From Sphingobacteriia bacterium (lineage in GTDB: Bacteria; Bacteroidota; Bacteroidia; Bacteroidales; UBA7960): DNA of 64,000 nucleotides. The notes beneath the pieces are model-generated. The model ran no database searches and had not been told where the DNA came from. It saw only the letters and a program-made list of their open reading frames with translations. A program made the position numbers and the translations under genes. The DNA is taken from assembly GCA_011390785.1 (NCBI GenBank), contig JAABRR010000005.1, positions 1-64,000 on the forward strand, read 5' to 3'. This document shows, in pieces, positions 26,439-36,123 of this stretch. How positions within the stretch are numbered: position 1 is the first letter of the stretch; each line of letters starts with the position of its first letter.

Positions 26439-27572
26439 ATGAAAAAGAGTAACATTACAAAAGCAGCTGCCGGAAATAAAAATTCCGGCTTACCTGATCA
26501 GAAAAACCCAATGATTATTGCGGGTCCCTGCAGTGCAGAAACACCGGAACAGCTTATGGAAGTAGCTGCTGAACTGGCCTTGGATCCGAGGGTTGATTAT
26601 TTTAGAGCAGGAATATGGAAGCCACGTACTACCCCTGATTCATTTCAGGGTGCTGGAATAGAAGGTTTAAAATGGCTGCAGGATGTAAAACAGCAAACCG
26701 GGTTAAAAGTAGCCACAGAGGTGGGCTCTGAAAAGCATGTTGAAGAAGCCCTAAAAGCAGGTATTGATTTATTGTGGATTGGGGCACGAACCGTAAGCAA
26801 TCCTTTTGTAATACAGGAAATTGCCGACTCTTTGAAAGGAGTGGATATTCCGATTCTGGTAAAAAATCCTTTGAGCCCTGATATCGACTTATGGGAAGGT
26901 GCCCTTACACGACTTTTAAGAGCCGGCGTAAAGGAATTGGGAGCCATTCATCGTGGTTTTTTCTGGTTAGGGAAATCGAACCTCCGCAATCAACCCTTAT
27001 GGCATATTCCTCTTGAATTAAAAAATAGAATGCCGCACATTCCCATTATCTCAGATCCCAGTCATATTGCCGGAAGAAGAAGTCTTGTGCCCATGCTTGC
27101 TAATCGTGCAATAGCAAATAATTTTTCGGGTTTGATGATCGAAGTACATACCAATCCTGAAAATGCCTGGAGTGATGCTGCACAACAGCTTACACCCAAT
27201 ACTTTTTTCCAGCTTATGGATGAGCTTTTTGGTGAAAAACCATCTCCGGTTACCTCTGGTGAATTGCTCGAAGAATTAAGAGCAGAAGTTGATACCATGG
27301 ACGAAATGCTTATTTGGGCCTTATCTTCAAGAATGGAATTATCAGGAAAAATTGCACAGGTTAAAAAGCAGGCAGGGTTAACTGCTTTGCAGGTAGCCCG
27401 ATGGCAGGAGGTTGTTGACAGGGTAAAGACTATGGGCACAAAATCCAATTTGGATACTGATTTTATCGAGATAATTTACAATGCGATTCATGAACAATCC
27501 CTTGGATTACAAAAGTCTGTTTTAGCCGACCATGAGTCTGTTACCAAAAAAGAACATAACTTTGCGCTGTAA
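26439..27572 (+). CDS. aroG: Bifunctional DAHP synthase / chorismate mutase
   Basis: The product has 377 residues. Residues about 20-265 are a KDO8P-type DAHP synthase (IAGPCSAETPEQL, FRAGIWKPRTTP, HRGFFW, ISDPSHIAGRRS), which condenses PEP with erythrose 4-phosphate. Residues about 280-365 are an AroQ-type chorismate mutase helix bundle (LLEELRAEVDTMDEML, KIAQVKKQAG), which makes prephenate. This fusion is characteristic of Bacteroidota, and the mutase domain often serves as an allosteric site for prephenate. It supplies both the first pathway step and the substrate of TyrA. The 100-bp gap after tyrA holds no terminator that I could see. Confidence 0.95.
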   Translation: MKKSNITKAAAGNKNSGLPDQKNPMIIAGPCSAETPEQLMEVAAELALDPRVDYFRAGIWKPRTTPDSFQGAGIEGLKWLQDVKQQTGLKVATEVGSEKHVEEALKAGIDLLWIGARTVSNPFVIQEIADSLKGVDIPILVKNPLSPDIDLWEGALTRLLRAGVKELGAIHRGFFWLGKSNLRNQPLWHIPLELKNRMPHIPIISDPSHIAGRRSLVPMLANRAIANNFSGLMIEVHTNPENAWSDAAQQLTPNTFFQLMDELFGEKPSPVTSGELLEELRAEVDTMDEMLIWALSSRMELSGKIAQVKKQAGLTALQVARWQEVVDRVKTMGTKSNLDTDFIEIIYNAIHEQSLGLQKSVLADHESVTKKEHNFAL

Positions 27573-27587
27573 ATAGTCGATTATTTT

Positions 27588-28607
27588 ATGGAGCAAATAA
27601 CAATTCAAGGAAAAAATGGATTATCTACAATCCTTGTGGGTGAATCTGTTGCGAATGTAGAAAACTACATAAATTCAGCATCGGTTTTTGTCATTTCTGA
27701 TAAAAATGTTGCATCATTCCATAAAGATCAATTCCCCAACTATCCTGTTTTTCTGGCAGATCCGGGAGAAAAATCAAAAGAGTTTCCGGTAATAGCTCAA
27801 ATCTGGCAATGGTTGCTGGAAAATGGTGCCGATCGTAATAGTTTTTTACTGGCTATTGGAGGTGGGGTTGTATGCGATATTGCCGGTTTTGTAGCTGCAA
27901 CATTTATGAGAGGAATACCTTTTGGGTTTGTTGCTACATCTCTTCTGGCGCAGGTAGATGCCAGTGTTGGTGGAAAAAACGGTATTAATCTGTATGGTTA
28001 TAAAAACATTGTTGGAACTTTTACTCAGCCAGAGTTTGTAATTTGCGATACTGAATTACTAAATACCCTGCCAGAAGATGAATACATTAATGGCCTGGCA
28101 GAAGTATTAAAGCATGCATTAATCAAAGATCACCAAAAGTTTCTCTATCTCTGGGAAAATAAAACTGCTGTTTTGAAAAGAAACCGCGATGTAATTGATT
28201 CTCTTGTAACACAGTCTGTTAAGATAAAAGCTGCTGTGGTGCAGGCCGATGAACGTGAAAAAGGGGAGCGTAGGTTACTGAATTTTGGCCATACCTGGGG
28301 GCATGCCATAGAAAAAGTTAGTAAAATACCGCACGGACAAGCGGTTTCTGTTGGGATGGTCTTTGCTGCTAATTTTTCTGTTTCATTGGGGTTTTTGGAA
28401 ACAGATCAAAGAGATAAAATTATAAAACTTCTTGAAGCTTACGGACTACCGGTTGTTGCAAACCTGGACAACAATGTGGTTTTTGACGCCATGCTAAAAG
28501 ATAAAAAGCGTGAAAATCAATTCATTCATTTTGTTCTTTTAAATAACATTGGTAAAGCCTTTGTAAAAGAGCTTGGCATTGAAGATATTAAGAAATTTGC
28601 CTTTTAA
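27588..28607 (+). CDS. aroB: 3-dehydroquinate synthase
   Basis: This 339-residue NAD- and metal-dependent cyclase converts DAHP to 3-dehydroquinate. The NAD motif AIGGGVVCDIAGFVAATFMRG is near residues 88-108. The substrate and metal segments follow: DASVGGKNGIN, LAEVLKHALIKD and LNFGHTWGHAIEK, whose two His residues bind zinc. Length is typical for the family. It begins 15 bp after aroG and is clearly in the same transcript. Confidence 0.95.
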   Translation: MEQITIQGKNGLSTILVGESVANVENYINSASVFVISDKNVASFHKDQFPNYPVFLADPGEKSKEFPVIAQIWQWLLENGADRNSFLLAIGGGVVCDIAGFVAATFMRGIPFGFVATSLLAQVDASVGGKNGINLYGYKNIVGTFTQPEFVICDTELLNTLPEDEYINGLAEVLKHALIKDHQKFLYLWENKTAVLKRNRDVIDSLVTQSVKIKAAVVQADEREKGERRLLNFGHTWGHAIEKVSKIPHGQAVSVGMVFAANFSVSLGFLETDQRDKIIKLLEAYGLPVVANLDNNVVFDAMLKDKKRENQFIHFVLLNNIGKAFVKELGIEDIKKFAF

Positions 28608-28649
28608 TCAATCAAAATTTGAGAATCCCCATTAAAAAAACTTCATTAC

Positions 28650-29894
28650 GTGAGAAAAGAAATCATAAAAAAGAGAATCAGTGGAAGTTTGAGAGCTCCG
28701 GCATCTAAAAGTGTTGCCCAACGTGCTCTGGCAATAGCATCATTGGCAAAGGGTACCACTCGTATTTTTGCTACCGGAAGTTCCGATGATGTCCTCTCTG
28801 CAATAAGGGTTTGCAAAGCTTTGGGTGCAGAGATAAGCAATGATAATGATTCTTTAATCATCAAAGGGGGAATTTCAGATAACCCAAAGATATTGGATTG
28901 TGGAGAATCAGGGTTGGGAATCCGGATGTTCTCGGCTGTTGCAGCTACTTTGTCGGAATGTATTACTTTAACAGGAAGTGGCTCGCTTACCAGCCGCCCT
29001 ATGGATATGATTGAAAAATCGTTATATGCTGTTGGGGTTGAGTGTACTACATCGGGTGGTTTGTTGCCAATAAAAGTAAAAGGTCCTCTTACCGGGGGTG
29101 AAGCTAAAATTGATGGATCTGTTAGTTCCCAGGTTCTAACGGGCCTTTTGATCGCAGCTCCTTACGCCAAAACTCCCTTGGTTTTTCATGTTCATGATTT
29201 AAAGAGTCGGCCTTATGTGGATATTACCACGAAAATGATGGAAGATTTTGGCGTGAAAGTGGAAAATGACGAATACAAAACTTTCACTATAAACGCGCCA
29301 AAAGAATATAATTCCAGAGAATATACAGTTGAAGGAGACTGGAGCGGTGCTGCCTTTTTGTTGGTAGCTGGCGCTTTAGGCGGAGAAGTTGTGATTGAAA
29401 ATCTGGAGGTTGAATCACCACAGGCGGACCGGGCCATTTTAAAAGCTCTCTATGAATGTGGCGCTCATATTGTTGAAGGAAAAGATTCTGTTCAGGTTAA
29501 GAAAACACAATTAAAAGCCTTTACCATGGATGCAACCCATTGCCCCGATTTGTTTCCTCCGCTGGTTGCATTGGCTGCTGGTTGCCATGGTATGTCTACC
29601 ATTAAGGGAGTTAGCAGGCTGCGGGTAAAAGAAAGTGATCGGGCACTGGTACTTACAACCGAGTTTGGTAAATTAGGACTTGATATCAGGACCGAGGGAG
29701 ACTATATGTATGTATGGGGTAAAACTCTTACCGGGGGTACTATTCATTCTCATCATGATCATCGAATTGCTATGGCGGGTGCAGTAGCAAGTCTTATTTC
29801 TGAAAAACCTGTAATAATAGAAGAAGCACAGGCTGTTTCAAAATCTTATCCTGAATTTTTTGAAGATTTGTCCAGTATAAGCGAAGATATATGA
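28650..29894 (+). CDS. aroA: 3-phosphoshikimate 1-carboxyvinyltransferase (EPSP synthase)
   Basis: This 414-residue enzyme adds the enolpyruvyl group of PEP to shikimate 3-phosphate. It shows SLRAPASKSVAQRALAIA at the start (a family substrate motif), ESGLGIRMFSAV, SRPMDMIE, GSVSSQVLTGLL and RLRVKESDRA, with HHDHRIAMAGAVA near the end. The start codon is GTG at 28650; no in-frame ATG fits better because the motif begins within the first 15 residues. The ESGLG segment stands where classic class I enzymes have NAGTA, so inhibitor response may differ. The gap to aroB is 42 bp. No shikimate kinase, aroD or aroE gene is in view. Confidence 0.94.
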   Translation: MRKEIIKKRISGSLRAPASKSVAQRALAIASLAKGTTRIFATGSSDDVLSAIRVCKALGAEISNDNDSLIIKGGISDNPKILDCGESGLGIRMFSAVAATLSECITLTGSGSLTSRPMDMIEKSLYAVGVECTTSGGLLPIKVKGPLTGGEAKIDGSVSSQVLTGLLIAAPYAKTPLVFHVHDLKSRPYVDITTKMMEDFGVKVENDEYKTFTINAPKEYNSREYTVEGDWSGAAFLLVAGALGGEVVIENLEVESPQADRAILKALYECGAHIVEGKDSVQVKKTQLKAFTMDATHCPDLFPPLVALAAGCHGMSTIKGVSRLRVKESDRALVLTTEFGKLGLDIRTEGDYMYVWGKTLTGGTIHSHHDHRIAMAGAVASLISEKPVIIEEAQAVSKSYPEFFEDLSSISEDI

Positions 29895-29965
29895 TCAGCT
29901 ATTATGGGTTTACTCCAGAGGACATCAACAAATATTAAGATAAAGGATTAAAATAATATTCGTAT

Positions 29966-30955
29966 ATGAATTCATTTGGTAGAATATTCAGAGTGCATAT
30001 TTTCGGCGAATCACATGGAAATGGCATTGGAATAACAATAGATGGTTGCCCTCCGGGTTTACCTTTAATAGAAGAAGACTTTCTTGCTGACCTTGGCCGC
30101 AGAAAGGCAGGAGCCAAGGGCACAACACCCCGTAAGGAAGATGATTTACCTGAATTGGTATCAGGCTGTTTCAAAGGGCATACTACAGGAGCCCCGCTAA
30201 CTGTACTTTTCAGAAACAACAATACCAAATCAGGAGATTATGATAACCTGGTAAAAACGCCTCGTCCGGGGCATTCTGATTTTGTTGCCTGGAAAAGATA
30301 TGCAGGTTTTAATGATCATAGGGGAGGTGGCCATTTTTCAGGCAGACTTACCCTGGGTTTGGTTGCCGCCGGAGTTGTGGCAAAAAAACTGATAAACCCG
30401 GTTGCCATTAATGCAACCCTTATTAAAGCCGGTGGCAGAGAAGATATTGAACAGGCTGTTATAGAAGCTCTTGAAGTAGGAGATTCTCTTGGTGGATTGG
30501 TTGAATGTAAAACAAACAATATCCCATTGGGTTGGGGCGAGCCATTTTTCGACCCTATTGAATCTGTTATTGCCCATCTTGCTTTTGCTGTACCTGCCAT
30601 TAAAGGTATTGAATTTGGTTCTGGCTTTTCAGCTGCATCTATGAAAGGAAGCCAGCATAATGATCCTATTCTTGATGAATCTGGAAAAACTGCTACCAAT
30701 AACGCAGGCGGAATAACTGGTGGATTATCAAACGGAAATGAAATGATTTTCAAAGTAGCCGTAAAGCCTACTTCAAGCATTTCAATAGCTCAAAAAACGT
30801 TTAGTATTGAGAGTAATAAATTAGAAACTCTCGAAGTTAAAGGCAGGCACGATGCATGTATAGCTCTCAGGGTACCGGTTGTAATTGAAGCAATTACGGC
30901 AATTGCTTTAGCTGATTTAAAAGCTTTAAAAACTGCAAGTTTGCCCTGGCAATAG
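29966..30955 (+). CDS. aroC: Chorismate synthase
   Basis: The 329-residue product uses reduced FMN to convert EPSP to chorismate. It is recognised by FGESHGNGIGITIDGCPPG at the start, RPGHSDFVAWKRYAGF, DHRGGGHFSGRLT and GSQHNDP. GGITGGLSNG and KPTSSI follow, then a late RHDACIALR motif. It is slightly shorter than the usual 350-360 residues but all motifs are present. It closes the aro operon; the 240 bp behind it carry no clear terminator, only a short palindromic AT-rich stretch. Confidence 0.95.
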   Translation: MNSFGRIFRVHIFGESHGNGIGITIDGCPPGLPLIEEDFLADLGRRKAGAKGTTPRKEDDLPELVSGCFKGHTTGAPLTVLFRNNNTKSGDYDNLVKTPRPGHSDFVAWKRYAGFNDHRGGGHFSGRLTLGLVAAGVVAKKLINPVAINATLIKAGGREDIEQAVIEALEVGDSLGGLVECKTNNIPLGWGEPFFDPIESVIAHLAFAVPAIKGIEFGSGFSAASMKGSQHNDPILDESGKTATNNAGGITGGLSNGNEMIFKVAVKPTSSISIAQKTFSIESNKLETLEVKGRHDACIALRVPVVIEAITAIALADLKALKTASLPWQ

Positions 30956-31154
30956 GTATAAACACAATAAAATTTAGCCTGATTCAAACTAAGGTGAAAT
31001 ATTAATATTTTCTGAAAATAAATGCAATAACAGGATAAGGAAATTCAACTATTAAGAAGGAAATATTAAAAGTTGTTTTTTAAATTATTAAATTTTATAT
31101 ACATATATATTAAGATGCTTTATTTTTGTTTATTGTTTCTTTTTTAAAAAGCAG

Positions 31155-31162
31155 TAATTTTG
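31155..31162 (+). promoter_or_regulatory. Promoter box for trxB
   Basis: TAATTTTG is a full TAnnTTTG match 34 bases before the trxB start. The -33 position reads ATTG. A second box, TATTTTTG, lies at 31131-31138. Confidence 0.5.
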
Positions 31163-31196
31163 CACCCTAAAAAATTAATTAAATCAATTTATTAAA

Positions 31197-32126
31197 ATGG
31201 AAAATATTAAGTGTTTGATTTTAGGATCAGGTCCTGCAGGTCATACAGCAGCAATTTACGCTGCCCGTGCAGATTTAAAACCAGTTATGTATCAGGGTTT
31301 ACAACCGGGGGGACAGCTCACTATTACCACTGACGTAGAAAATTATCCTGGTTATCCGGAAGGTATTCAAGGGCCGGAAATGATGGAAGACTTTAAAAAA
31401 CAGGCAGAGCGTTTCGGTACTGATGTAAGATGGGGTATTGCTACATCAGTTGATTTATCGAAAAGACCATTTAAGATAACTATTGATGAGAAAACTGAAG
31501 TTACAGCAGAAACCCTTATAATTTCAACCGGAGCATCAGCCAAATGGCTTGGTTTGGAATCTGAGCAGAAATTTAATGGTTTTGGAGTATCAGCTTGCGC
31601 AACCTGCGACGGTTTCTTTTTCAGGGGGCAGGATGTGGCTGTAGTAGGTGGGGGTGATACTGCATGCGAAGAAGCATCTTACCTGTCAAAATTATGTAAG
31701 AAGGTATACCTGATTCATCGTCGCGACGAATTAAGAGCATCAAAAATAATGCAGCACAGGGTTTTGAAAGCTCCTAATATTGAAATTCTCTGGAATCAGG
31801 CTCCCAAAGAAATAGTTGGAGATAAAACTGTTAATGGGGTAATCCTTCAAAATACTGTAACGGGAGAAGAAAGCAAAATTGATGTAGAAGGATTTTTTGT
31901 AGCTATAGGCCATAAGCCCAACGCCGATATATTTAAAGGTCAGTTACAGATGGATGCAAATGGTTATCTGATAACCAAGCCCGATTCTACCCAGACTGAA
32001 ATTCCAGGAGTGTTTGCCTGTGGCGATGTTCAGGACCATGTTTACAGACAAGCAGTTACGGCTGCCGGAACAGGATGTATGGCTGCTATTGAAGCTGAAA
32101 GATTTCTGGCAGATGTTGAAGAATAA
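31197..32126 (+). CDS. trxB: Thioredoxin reductase
   Basis: This 309-residue flavoenzyme passes electrons from NADPH to thioredoxin. It has the FAD motif GSGPAGHTAAIYAARA at the start, the redox-active CATC (Cys134 and Cys137), and the NADPH motif VVGGGDTACEEASYL with HRRDELRAS. The second FAD motif, ETEIPGVFACGDVQDHVYRQ in general layout, is near the end. Length is standard. It is monocistronic with its own promoter and terminator. It would support the thioredoxin-like proteins of this window only if cytosolic thioredoxin relays electrons outward. Confidence 0.95.
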   Translation: MENIKCLILGSGPAGHTAAIYAARADLKPVMYQGLQPGGQLTITTDVENYPGYPEGIQGPEMMEDFKKQAERFGTDVRWGIATSVDLSKRPFKITIDEKTEVTAETLIISTGASAKWLGLESEQKFNGFGVSACATCDGFFFRGQDVAVVGGGDTACEEASYLSKLCKKVYLIHRRDELRASKIMQHRVLKAPNIEILWNQAPKEIVGDKTVNGVILQNTVTGEESKIDVEGFFVAIGHKPNADIFKGQLQMDANGYLITKPDSTQTEIPGVFACGDVQDHVYRQAVTAAGTGCMAAIEAERFLADVEE

Positions 32127-32155
32127 TCATAGTTGAAATAAAAATTAATCGTAAC

Positions 32156-32197
32156 AGGCTGTTCAGGGGGTTATATCTTTGAGCAGCCTTTTGTTTT
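32156..32197 (+). terminator. Rho-independent terminator of trxB
   Basis: AGGCTGTTCA (32156-32165) pairs with TGAGCAGCCT (32180-32189), one G-U, and a T-rich tract follows. Confidence 0.8.
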
Positions 32198-32313
32198 ATT
32201 GGCTGTAAGCTTTTTTTAATTCAACAAATCATTTTAGAAAAATAAATGATATTTAGAAAAAAAATCTGATATTTGATTCTTTTTCGAGCAAATAAAATTG
32301 TAATTACCCGCGC

Positions 32314-34158
32314 GTGAATATATTATCTGTTTTACCAATTTTTTCATTTCTAATATTTCTTCAAACAGGTATCTATGCTTTTTGGAAGGGCTGGAAAAGA
32401 CCTTCTGTTAAGGTATTTGTCCTATTAGCGGGGCTTTTTGCTGTTTACTCTGGTGGTTATGCTCTTTTTTTTAGCGCAGAAACCGTTGAAAAGGTTTACT
32501 TGTATGATAAAATTGCAGCCTTAGGTTGGGTTTTTTTTCCGATAGTAACAGTTTGGTTTTTTCTTATTATGACCCGAATTAAAAACCGGGTTATTTACAT
32601 TATCAGTATTTTTTTCCTGATACCAGTTTCCATCTATTCTTATTATTTAGCTATAACAGATCTTGAATCTATAAAATTATATTATGGCGTTAAAGACAAC
32701 TGGTTTTATAGTATTGATGAAACATTGGCGGCTTACTTTATTTTTATTTTATATCTCATAGTAAGTATTCTTATTTCTTACTTTGTTTTAATTAGCTGGT
32801 ATTATACCGAAAGTTCCAACAGACATAAATTTCAGGCAAAAGGACTAATAACGGTTTTGAGTATATTCTGGAGTATCACTTTTTTTTCAAATCTGTTTTT
32901 ACCCTATTTTCAGGGCCATATTATTCCTGCCATTGCACCTGTAAATTCATTGATATTATTTTTGGGGATTTTCTGGTTTTTATTTTTTGTCCCTTCCGGG
33001 TTTATTACCCATGAAATTGTTTATAATCTCATTGTAAACCGAATTAAGGAATTTCTTTTTATCGTTGATAGTACGGGTAAAATCCAAAAAACCAATCAGT
33101 TTACTCTCACAAATTTAAGGTATAATAGCTATGAACTTTCAAGAAGTTATATCTCTGATATTTTCACAGATCCGTTAAAAGTTGAAGAAGCAATAAATTC
33201 AACACAAACGCGGAGTGTTTCCAGACAAATCAGAATAGATTTGATTACTAAAAACAAGGAACAAATTCCTGTAATGCTTTATGTAATTAAAATTACTGAT
33301 CATTACAAACGAACTCATGGTTATGTTTTAAGTTGTTTAGATTTCAGGCAAAAATTAAAGCTTCGCGATGAGGTGTCAGAAAGAGTTAGGACAGAAAAAA
33401 ATCTTTCTCAAATTCGGAAAGAGCTTGAGATGCTTGTAAAAAGACGCACCCAGGAATTACAAGAGGCTAACTATAGATTGCAACAGGAAGTTTTAGATCG
33501 TAAAAGTGCCGAAGAACAGATAAAGGCTGATTTACAGGAAAAACTCTCTTTAGTTCAGGAAGTACACCACAGAGTAAAAAACAATATTCAGATGATTATC
33601 TCTCTGGTTAATATGCTTTGTAGTCATCCTAAAATTGATGCATCTGCATCCGAAAAGCTGCGAGATGTAGCAGAGAAAGTTCGATACATATCTCGTATTC
33701 ATGAAGATTTTTATTCATCTCCCAATTTGTCTAATATTAATTTCTCTAAATATTTAAAGAAAGCTGTGGGTGAATTATACCGTAATTACGGGCGGGGAAA
33801 GGATATTGTTTTTAAGCTCAATATTACCGATCATTATCTTGATATCAGCGAAGCTATTCCCCTGGGTATAGTATTGAACGAATTATTGATCAATTCTCTT
33901 TATTATGCCTTTGAGAAGGAGAAAAAAACAAATGAAAAGAACACAATAAGTATTGAGTTTTACAAAAATTCTCAAACTTTTACAATGGTTGTTAGTGACA
34001 ATGGAGTGGGTTTGCCACTCCCATATAAGGATATAAGAACAACCAAAGTTGGATTACAGTTAGTAAATGTGCTTGTTAAGGAACATCTTAAAGGAAAGTT
34101 AACTTATTACGGAAATAAGGGTGCTACATTTATGATTAGTTTTACCAAAAGTGAATAA
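32314..34158 (+). CDS. Membrane histidine kinase, HisKA_2 type (paralog 1)
   Basis: The product has 614 residues. About seven or eight hydrophobic helices fill residues 1-235 (7TM-like sensor). A PAS-like segment (about 245-350) and a coiled coil (360-410, RRTQELQEANYRLQQEV) follow. The HisKA_2 phosphoacceptor is EVHHRVKNNIQMI, with His418 the likely site. The HATPase domain has NELLINSLYYAF and SDNGVGLP. The start codon appears to be GTG at 32314. The 20-bp gap to its paralog means joint transcription. No response regulator is adjacent, so the partner is unknown. The signal is also unknown. Confidence 0.88.
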   Translation: MNILSVLPIFSFLIFLQTGIYAFWKGWKRPSVKVFVLLAGLFAVYSGGYALFFSAETVEKVYLYDKIAALGWVFFPIVTVWFFLIMTRIKNRVIYIISIFFLIPVSIYSYYLAITDLESIKLYYGVKDNWFYSIDETLAAYFIFILYLIVSILISYFVLISWYYTESSNRHKFQAKGLITVLSIFWSITFFSNLFLPYFQGHIIPAIAPVNSLILFLGIFWFLFFVPSGFITHEIVYNLIVNRIKEFLFIVDSTGKIQKTNQFTLTNLRYNSYELSRSYISDIFTDPLKVEEAINSTQTRSVSRQIRIDLITKNKEQIPVMLYVIKITDHYKRTHGYVLSCLDFRQKLKLRDEVSERVRTEKNLSQIRKELEMLVKRRTQELQEANYRLQQEVLDRKSAEEQIKADLQEKLSLVQEVHHRVKNNIQMIISLVNMLCSHPKIDASASEKLRDVAEKVRYISRIHEDFYSSPNLSNINFSKYLKKAVGELYRNYGRGKDIVFKLNITDHYLDISEAIPLGIVLNELLINSLYYAFEKEKKTNEKNTISIEFYKNSQTFTMVVSDNGVGLPLPYKDIRTTKVGLQLVNVLVKEHLKGKLTYYGNKGATFMISFTKSE

Positions 34159-34178
34159 ATAATAAGCTAAAGGTTCAA

Positions 34179-36038
34179 ATGAATTTTTTTTCTATCATAT
34201 CGGTATTTTTATTTATGCTTTACTTGCAGGCAGGCTTTTTTGTACTTTTAAGAAGCAGGGATTCCAGGCTTAATATACTTTTTTTCTTACTGAGTATTTG
34301 CTTTTCGATATGGTCATTTGCCTACATTTTTGTATACTCTGCATCTACGGCTGAACAGGCTAATTTCTGGGATGGGGTAGCATCTTTTGGCTATTGTCTT
34401 TTCCCGGCATTTATGGTTTATTTTAATATCGAGTTATGCAATTGCAAAAAATCAAAAAACAAAACTGCTTTAATATTTTATGGTTTATTGATTTGGGGGT
34501 TGATCCTTTTTACTTCTGTTGTTACTGATTTTTGGAGATCTCCCGAAATAACCCGGGGTATTTTTGCATGGCATTTTAAACATGACACATCTAATGTCTT
34601 TCAAATACTCTTTTATATTTACTTATCAGTTTCTGCTATCATTACTTTTTCATTTCTTATTTGGTGGCGCCTAAGAATAACTGAAGAGTATGAAAAAAAA
34701 CAGTTCAACCTTTATTTTTATCCGTTAATAATCTTTTTTATTTCCGGAGTTACCATTGATCTTGTTTTTCCTGCTTTTGGCATTAAATATTTGCCTAATA
34801 TAGGACACATTTCCTCATTACCATGGATCTTAGGTATTACATACGCAATGTATAAGTTTCAACTTATGACGATCAGTTCCAATAATTTAATATCTGACAT
34901 CATTATTAAGCAACTTAAGGAGATTGTACTTTTTATTGATACTAATAATAAAATTGTAAGATCAAATTTGTTTACCAAAAAGCTATTACAAAGAACATCA
35001 AATTCTTTAGAAGGTGCGCTTGTAATTGACTTTTTTGAAAACGATGTTCTTCTATTGGGGTTTTTAAGAAAGGCAGATGAAAAGGGGCAATTGGGACCTG
35101 TGATTCTTACTCTGAAGGATGATGAAGAAAATTTAATTGAAACAAGTTTATCCTTCATTGCCATTAAGGATAAATTTGATGATATGCAGGGTTATATTAT
35201 TTATGGGCATGACAATAATGAAGCTATCAATTTAAAAAAAGAAATAATTGTAAGAGAACAGGCTGAGAAAAACCTACGGGCAATTAGTGAAGTTTTGGAA
35301 GTAAGGGTGAAAGAGAGAACCGCTGAACTTACGGCATCTTATAAGGAACTTCAGATTAAAATGACTGATAAGATGAGAGTTGAAGAAAAAATCAAAGCTG
35401 ATATTGCCGAAAAAGAAGTGCTTATTAACGAAATCCATAATCGGGTTAAGCATAACATGAATATTATTATTTCATTGATATTAGCCTACGATAAGGATAA
35501 CCTGACTTTAGCCGCTTCTAAGAAATTTAAGGAATTATCACGAAGAGTTAAAAGTCTGTTATTGATTCACGACAATTTATATCTATCCATAACCTATTCT
35601 GATGTTGATTTTTCAAATTATATAAGATCAATAACTGAAGAACTTGTGCTTTTTTATAAACGAAAAGAAAAAGTAGAAATCAGGTATGAAGTGTCTGATG
35701 TATTTTTAGATGTAGATTATGCCATACCTCTTGGTCTTATTGTTAATGAGTTGGTATCTAATTCATTACAGCATGGATTTTCAGACTATTATTTAAAGAA
35801 AAATCCTGAGAAAAAAAATATCATCCTGGTAAAGTACACTTATGAAAATGGTAATTATGAAATAGTCATCAGTGATAACGGTAAAGGATTACCAAAAGGG
35901 TTTGAAATTAATGATTTAACTACCAATGGGTTGCCTCTATCTGATATTCTTGTTAAGGATCAAATGAATGGAAGCATGAAGGTTTTCTCTTCCGATGACG
36001 GAACAATGTTTAAGATTACTTTTTTTACAACTAAATAA
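34179..36038 (+). CDS. Membrane histidine kinase, HisKA_2 type (paralog 2)
   Basis: This 619-residue protein is the tandem paralog of the previous gene, with the same order: hydrophobic helices (1-230), PAS-like part, coiled coil (about 360-410), phosphoacceptor helix EIHNRVKHNMNII and HATPase (NELVSNSLQHGF, SDNGKGLP). His420 is conserved, but the motif is altered (HNRVKHN in place of HHRVKNN), while the ATP-binding N and G boxes look intact. The two kinases could form heterodimers sensing related signals. It converges on the DUF2851 gene. The shared N-terminal half makes a recent local duplication less likely than an old one, since identity is only moderate. Confidence 0.86.
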   Translation: MNFFSIISVFLFMLYLQAGFFVLLRSRDSRLNILFFLLSICFSIWSFAYIFVYSASTAEQANFWDGVASFGYCLFPAFMVYFNIELCNCKKSKNKTALIFYGLLIWGLILFTSVVTDFWRSPEITRGIFAWHFKHDTSNVFQILFYIYLSVSAIITFSFLIWWRLRITEEYEKKQFNLYFYPLIIFFISGVTIDLVFPAFGIKYLPNIGHISSLPWILGITYAMYKFQLMTISSNNLISDIIIKQLKEIVLFIDTNNKIVRSNLFTKKLLQRTSNSLEGALVIDFFENDVLLLGFLRKADEKGQLGPVILTLKDDEENLIETSLSFIAIKDKFDDMQGYIIYGHDNNEAINLKKEIIVREQAEKNLRAISEVLEVRVKERTAELTASYKELQIKMTDKMRVEEKIKADIAEKEVLINEIHNRVKHNMNIIISLILAYDKDNLTLAASKKFKELSRRVKSLLLIHDNLYLSITYSDVDFSNYIRSITEELVLFYKRKEKVEIRYEVSDVFLDVDYAIPLGLIVNELVSNSLQHGFSDYYLKKNPEKKNIILVKYTYENGNYEIVISDNGKGLPKGFEINDLTTNGLPLSDILVKDQMNGSMKVFSSDDGTMFKITFFTTK

Positions 36039-36123
36039 AAGTACTTCTTAAAAAGAATGGTTGGGAAAGTTAGGTGGCTATGGTTAAAAAATAATTAGTT
36101 TAGACATGGGGTAATCTGATTTT

